A stretch of 7,766 bases of DNA. It comes from an uncultured Streptomyces sp. (GTDB taxonomy: Bacteria > Actinomycetota > Actinomycetes > Streptomycetales > Streptomycetaceae). A program made the translations under genes and the position numbers. Under the pieces are notes generated by a model, which saw only the letters and a list, made by a program, of their open reading frames with translations, did not search any database and was not told where the DNA came from. Position 1 is the first letter of the stretch; each line of letters begins with the position of its first letter. This document shows positions 5,850 to 7,766 of this stretch, piece after piece. The stretch is taken from the NCBI GenBank assembly GCA_946480485.1, contig CAMLJW010000249.1, positions 1-7,766 on the forward strand, read 5' to 3'.

Positions 5850-7193
5850 AGCGGAAACCCTGAGGAGACGATCCTTGACCGTGTCCCCGTCCTGCGACGG
5901 CCAGGACCAGTCGAGGCTGCCCGCTCTCTGCAGGGCCGCCTTGACGGTCCCGGGTGATGCGGTGGGGTGGGTGGCTCGGTACAGCGCCGCGCCGCCCGCC
6001 ACGTGCGGGGCGGCCATGGAGGTGCCGGACATGGTGGTGTAGCTCTGGTTGTAGTGGGTCGAGGGGATGCACACGCCCGGGGCGATCAGGTCGACGTCGG
6101 GGCCGTAGTTGGAGAAGTCGGCGAAGGTGTCATCCTGGTCGGTGCGGCACGTCGGCCGGCCCAGGCCGCCGGGCTTGCCGTCGAAGTCCGCCAGCGCGCT
6201 GACGGTGATCACTTCATCGTATGCGGCCGGCACGGTGTTCTTGGCGTCGGCGTGGTCATTGCCGGCCGCCACCGTGTAGGTGACCCCCCTGGCGACCGCG
6301 TTGCACACGGCCCGATGCATGGCGTCGCCGTTGGTCCTGCCACAGTTGCCGTCGTCGGTGCCGGTACCGCCCAGGCTCATGTTGGCCACCTCGATCCGGT
6401 CGGCGTTCTGGGCGACGTAATCGATGCCGCAGAGGACGGACGAGGTGGTTCCGATGCCGGCGGGGCTGAGCACCTGCACTGGCCACAGCCGCACCCCCGG
6501 TGCCACCCCGACGACCCCGGTGCCATTGTCCAGGGCCCCGATGGTGCCCGCCACATGCGTGCCGTGGCCGTTCATGTCCGAGGGCGGCAGGTAGGGCATC
6601 CAGCAGTTCTTGCCGCCGGCCCGGTACACGTTGAGATCGGGGTGGCGCATGTCGATTCCGGTGTCGATGACGGCGACGTCCGCATTGACCCGGGTGTCCA
6701 CACCGTTGATGGCCGCGGCCCGGCTGAGGTCGGCGTCGACCCGGTTCACGCCGGTCGGGGTCGACTGGGCCGTGGCACGGACCCATCGGTCCTGCTGCAC
6801 CGTCTGCACCTGCGGGTCGTTGGCAAGCGTGGCCGCGGTGCGCGAACTCATCGACGCCGCATAGCCGTGGAGGGCATGGCGATAGACACGGTGCACCACG
6901 GCGCCCATGGTTGAGGCATGCTCGATCGCCGCCGTCACCACATCGTCCGCTCCGCTCTGCTTGTCGGTGGCGGTCTCCTTGAGGGTCACGACGTAGCGAC
7001 CGGGGATCTTGTCGGTCTTGCCGGACGCTGCGACTGCGGATGCTGTGGCCGCGGATGCTGTGGCTGTGGGTGGGAACGTGGCGGGGAGCTTGACTGTGTG
7101 CGGGAACTGGGCTGAGGCTGACGTGGCGACAGCGCCCGGCGTACCAGCCGCCAGGGCCAGCGCGACGAGGGCCACGCCAAAGATTCTGGGCAT
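5844..7193 (-). CDS. Secreted S8 (subtilisin-like) serine peptidase with I9 propeptide
   Basis: A 449-residue preproprotease. Residues 1-28 form a Sec-type signal peptide (MPRIFGVALVALALAAGTPG, likely cleavage after ASA-28). An Ala/Thr-rich linker (about 38-58) follows, then an inhibitor I9-like prodomain (about 62-140: GRYVVTLKE, GYAASMSSRTAATLANDPQVQTVQQD). The S8 catalytic domain has Asp177 in VAVIDTGIDMRHPDL, His210 in NGHGTHVAGT, oxyanion Asn312 in VAAGNDHADA and Ser392 in GTSMAAPHVAGG. VPAAYDEVITVSA and FSNYGPDVDLIAPG are standard. Several Cys residues (197, 255, 284, 297, 349, 375) could form disulfides in the exported enzyme. There is no extra C-terminal domain; the protein ends soon after the domain with DRLLRVSAF. 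The ATG is preceded by GAGAAAGG (minus strand, plus positions 7200-7207) six bases away. Likely role is extracellular protein degradation. A MITE-like element begins 78 bases upstream and may affect its promoter. Confidence 0.95.
   Translation of the reverse strand: MPRIFGVALVALALAAGTPGAVATSASAQFPHTVKLPATFPPTATASAATASAVAASGKTDKIPGRYVVTLKETATDKQSGADDVVTAAIEHASTMGAVVHRVYRHALHGYAASMSSRTAATLANDPQVQTVQQDRWVRATAQSTPTGVNRVDADLSRAAAINGVDTRVNADVAVIDTGIDMRHPDLNVYRAGGKNCWMPYLPPSDMNGHGTHVAGTIGALDNGTGVVGVAPGVRLWPVQVLSPAGIGTTSSVLCGIDYVAQNADRIEVANMSLGGTGTDDGNCGRTNGDAMHRAVCNAVARGVTYTVAAGNDHADAKNTVPAAYDEVITVSALADFDGKPGGLGRPTCRTDQDDTFADFSNYGPDVDLIAPGVCIPSTHYNQSYTTMSGTSMAAPHVAGGAALYRATHPTASPGTVKAALQRAGSLDWSWPSQDGDTVKDRLLRVSAF
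7036..7065 (-). repeat. 15-bp direct repeat in the protease propeptide linker
   Basis: On the plus strand, GCGGATGCTGTGGC occurs at 7036-7049 and again at 7051-7064, a 15-base period that keeps the protease frame. It encodes the repeated ATASA stretch around residues 43-54, between signal peptide and prodomain. In-frame expansion there would be tolerated. Confidence 0.7.
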
Positions 7194-7270
7194 CCCGGAC
7201 CTTTCTCAAGAGCGTTGGGGCGACGAGCCGGCCCGACCGTTGTGTGCCGGATTTCGGCTCGCTGGGTTGT

Positions 7271-7465
7271 CTAGGGCCTGTCCTGAGTTTCCGGCTGGGC
7301 TCGCGGGGCGTAACACGCACGCTCGCCGCGTTGCCGAATGCCCTGGTAGCTCCTCCTCCAAGGTCATAAGGACCAGGGGGGGGACCCCCACCGAGGACCT
7401 TCCGGCGCCTTGCGATCGCACGCACCACGCCCCGCTCCAGCCCTGAAACTCACAACAGGCCCTAG
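7271..7465. mobile_element. MITE-like element, 195 bp, with 21-bp terminal inverted repeats
   Basis: The left end (7271-7291) reads CTAGGGCCTGTCCTGAGTTT plus C. The right end (7445-7465), reversed and complemented, is the same except for two adjacent bases, a 19/21 match. Both ends are bounded by CTAG, which may be the duplicated target. Similarity continues inward as a longer imperfect arm of about 43 bases (GGGCGT and CGATCGC/CGCTCGC blocks), and the centre has AAGGTC (7360-7365) against GACCTT (7396-7401) around a run of eight G and five C. No transposase is encoded. The GGGCCTGT ends resemble, from memory, IS5-family elements of actinomycetes, which could mobilise it in trans. It lies in the upstream region of the protease gene. 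Confidence 0.75.
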
Positions 7466-7766
7466 AGCTAGCAGGTCTGCGACCACTGGCCACCCTCCAA
7501 CGTCCGGCGATGCGGAATTCTTCGGCCACCTGTCAGCCGTGTGGCTCTGTGACCTGTTCGCTGTGACGCTTCGTCATACTGGCGCGCAGCGGGGCCGGTC
7601 CGGCTTCGAGTTCCGGGTTCCAGGCTTTGGTGGCGGCGGGCAAGCCAGGCGGCTGCTCGTAAAGACCGGAGCGTCCACCCGGATCCGGTGGAGACGTTGA
7701 TCGCCGCGCTGTGCCGTTTCGCGTACGGCCCAGCCGGGCGGCCCCGTTCCGGGCCGAGGGCCCGCG
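7466..7766 (+). other. Region with no recognised gene at window end
   Basis: Open frames here have no clear start signal or domain. A plus-strand frame from about 7598 to the end of the window includes RKDRSVHPDPVETLIAALCR and is still open, so it may be the start or a relic of a gene lying mostly outside the window. I do not recognise it. A CCGGATCCGG palindrome lies at 7679-7688. Confidence 0.35.

Noticed and set aside
5967..6914. A 315-codon plus-strand frame opposite the protease
   Set aside because: Val/Gly/His-rich antisense shadow of the S8 peptidase, whose motifs are unambiguous.

Overview
The base composition is strongly GC-rich, and nearly every real gene has G or C at third codon positions. 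Together with the gene families present (SCOT-type CoA-transferase pair, TylF/MycF methyltransferase, secreted S8 protease), this points to an actinomycete, most likely Streptomyces or a close relative. That assignment is an inference from composition and protein style, not from a marker gene.

Left part (1-3887): a plus-strand ketone-body / 3-hydroxybutyrate cluster. The three core genes are intact: an (R)-3-hydroxybutyrate dehydrogenase (775-1539) and the two subunits of a 3-oxoacid CoA-transferase (scoA 1582-2367, scoB 2364-3023, coupled by an ATGA overlap). Together they would oxidise 3-hydroxybutyrate to acetoacetate and activate it to acetoacetyl-CoA. A short-chain dehydrogenase (SDR) flanks the core on each side, and both look broken. 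The left one has lost its Rossmann glycine motif at a junction with a remnant of an IS3-family transposase (3-83). The right one appears to have lost its ATG start (AGG behind a well-placed Shine-Dalgarno) and carries a frameshift near 3475.

Middle part (3888-5682): an ImmA/IrrE-type zinc metallopeptidase interrupted by an in-frame amber codon; about 370 bases with no gene I can support; then an orphan TylF/MycF-type O-methyltransferase (4873-5682) that appears to be leaderless.

Right part (5683-7766): a perfect 14-bp hairpin lies between the methyltransferase and a convergent minus-strand gene for a secreted subtilisin-like (S8) protease with propeptide (7193-5844). A 14-bp tandem repeat abuts the protease stop codon. 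Just upstream of the protease start is a 195-bp non-coding element with 21-bp near-perfect terminal inverted repeats bounded by CTAG, which looks like a MITE. I recognise nothing in the last 300 bases.

I do not see a new multi-gene system. The window reads as an eroding accessory or chromosome-arm region: several genes are broken in different ways and mobile-element debris lies at both ends, while the hydroxybutyrate core, the methyltransferase and the protease remain intact. If the sequence is an unpolished assembly, some of the single-base lesions could be sequencing errors.
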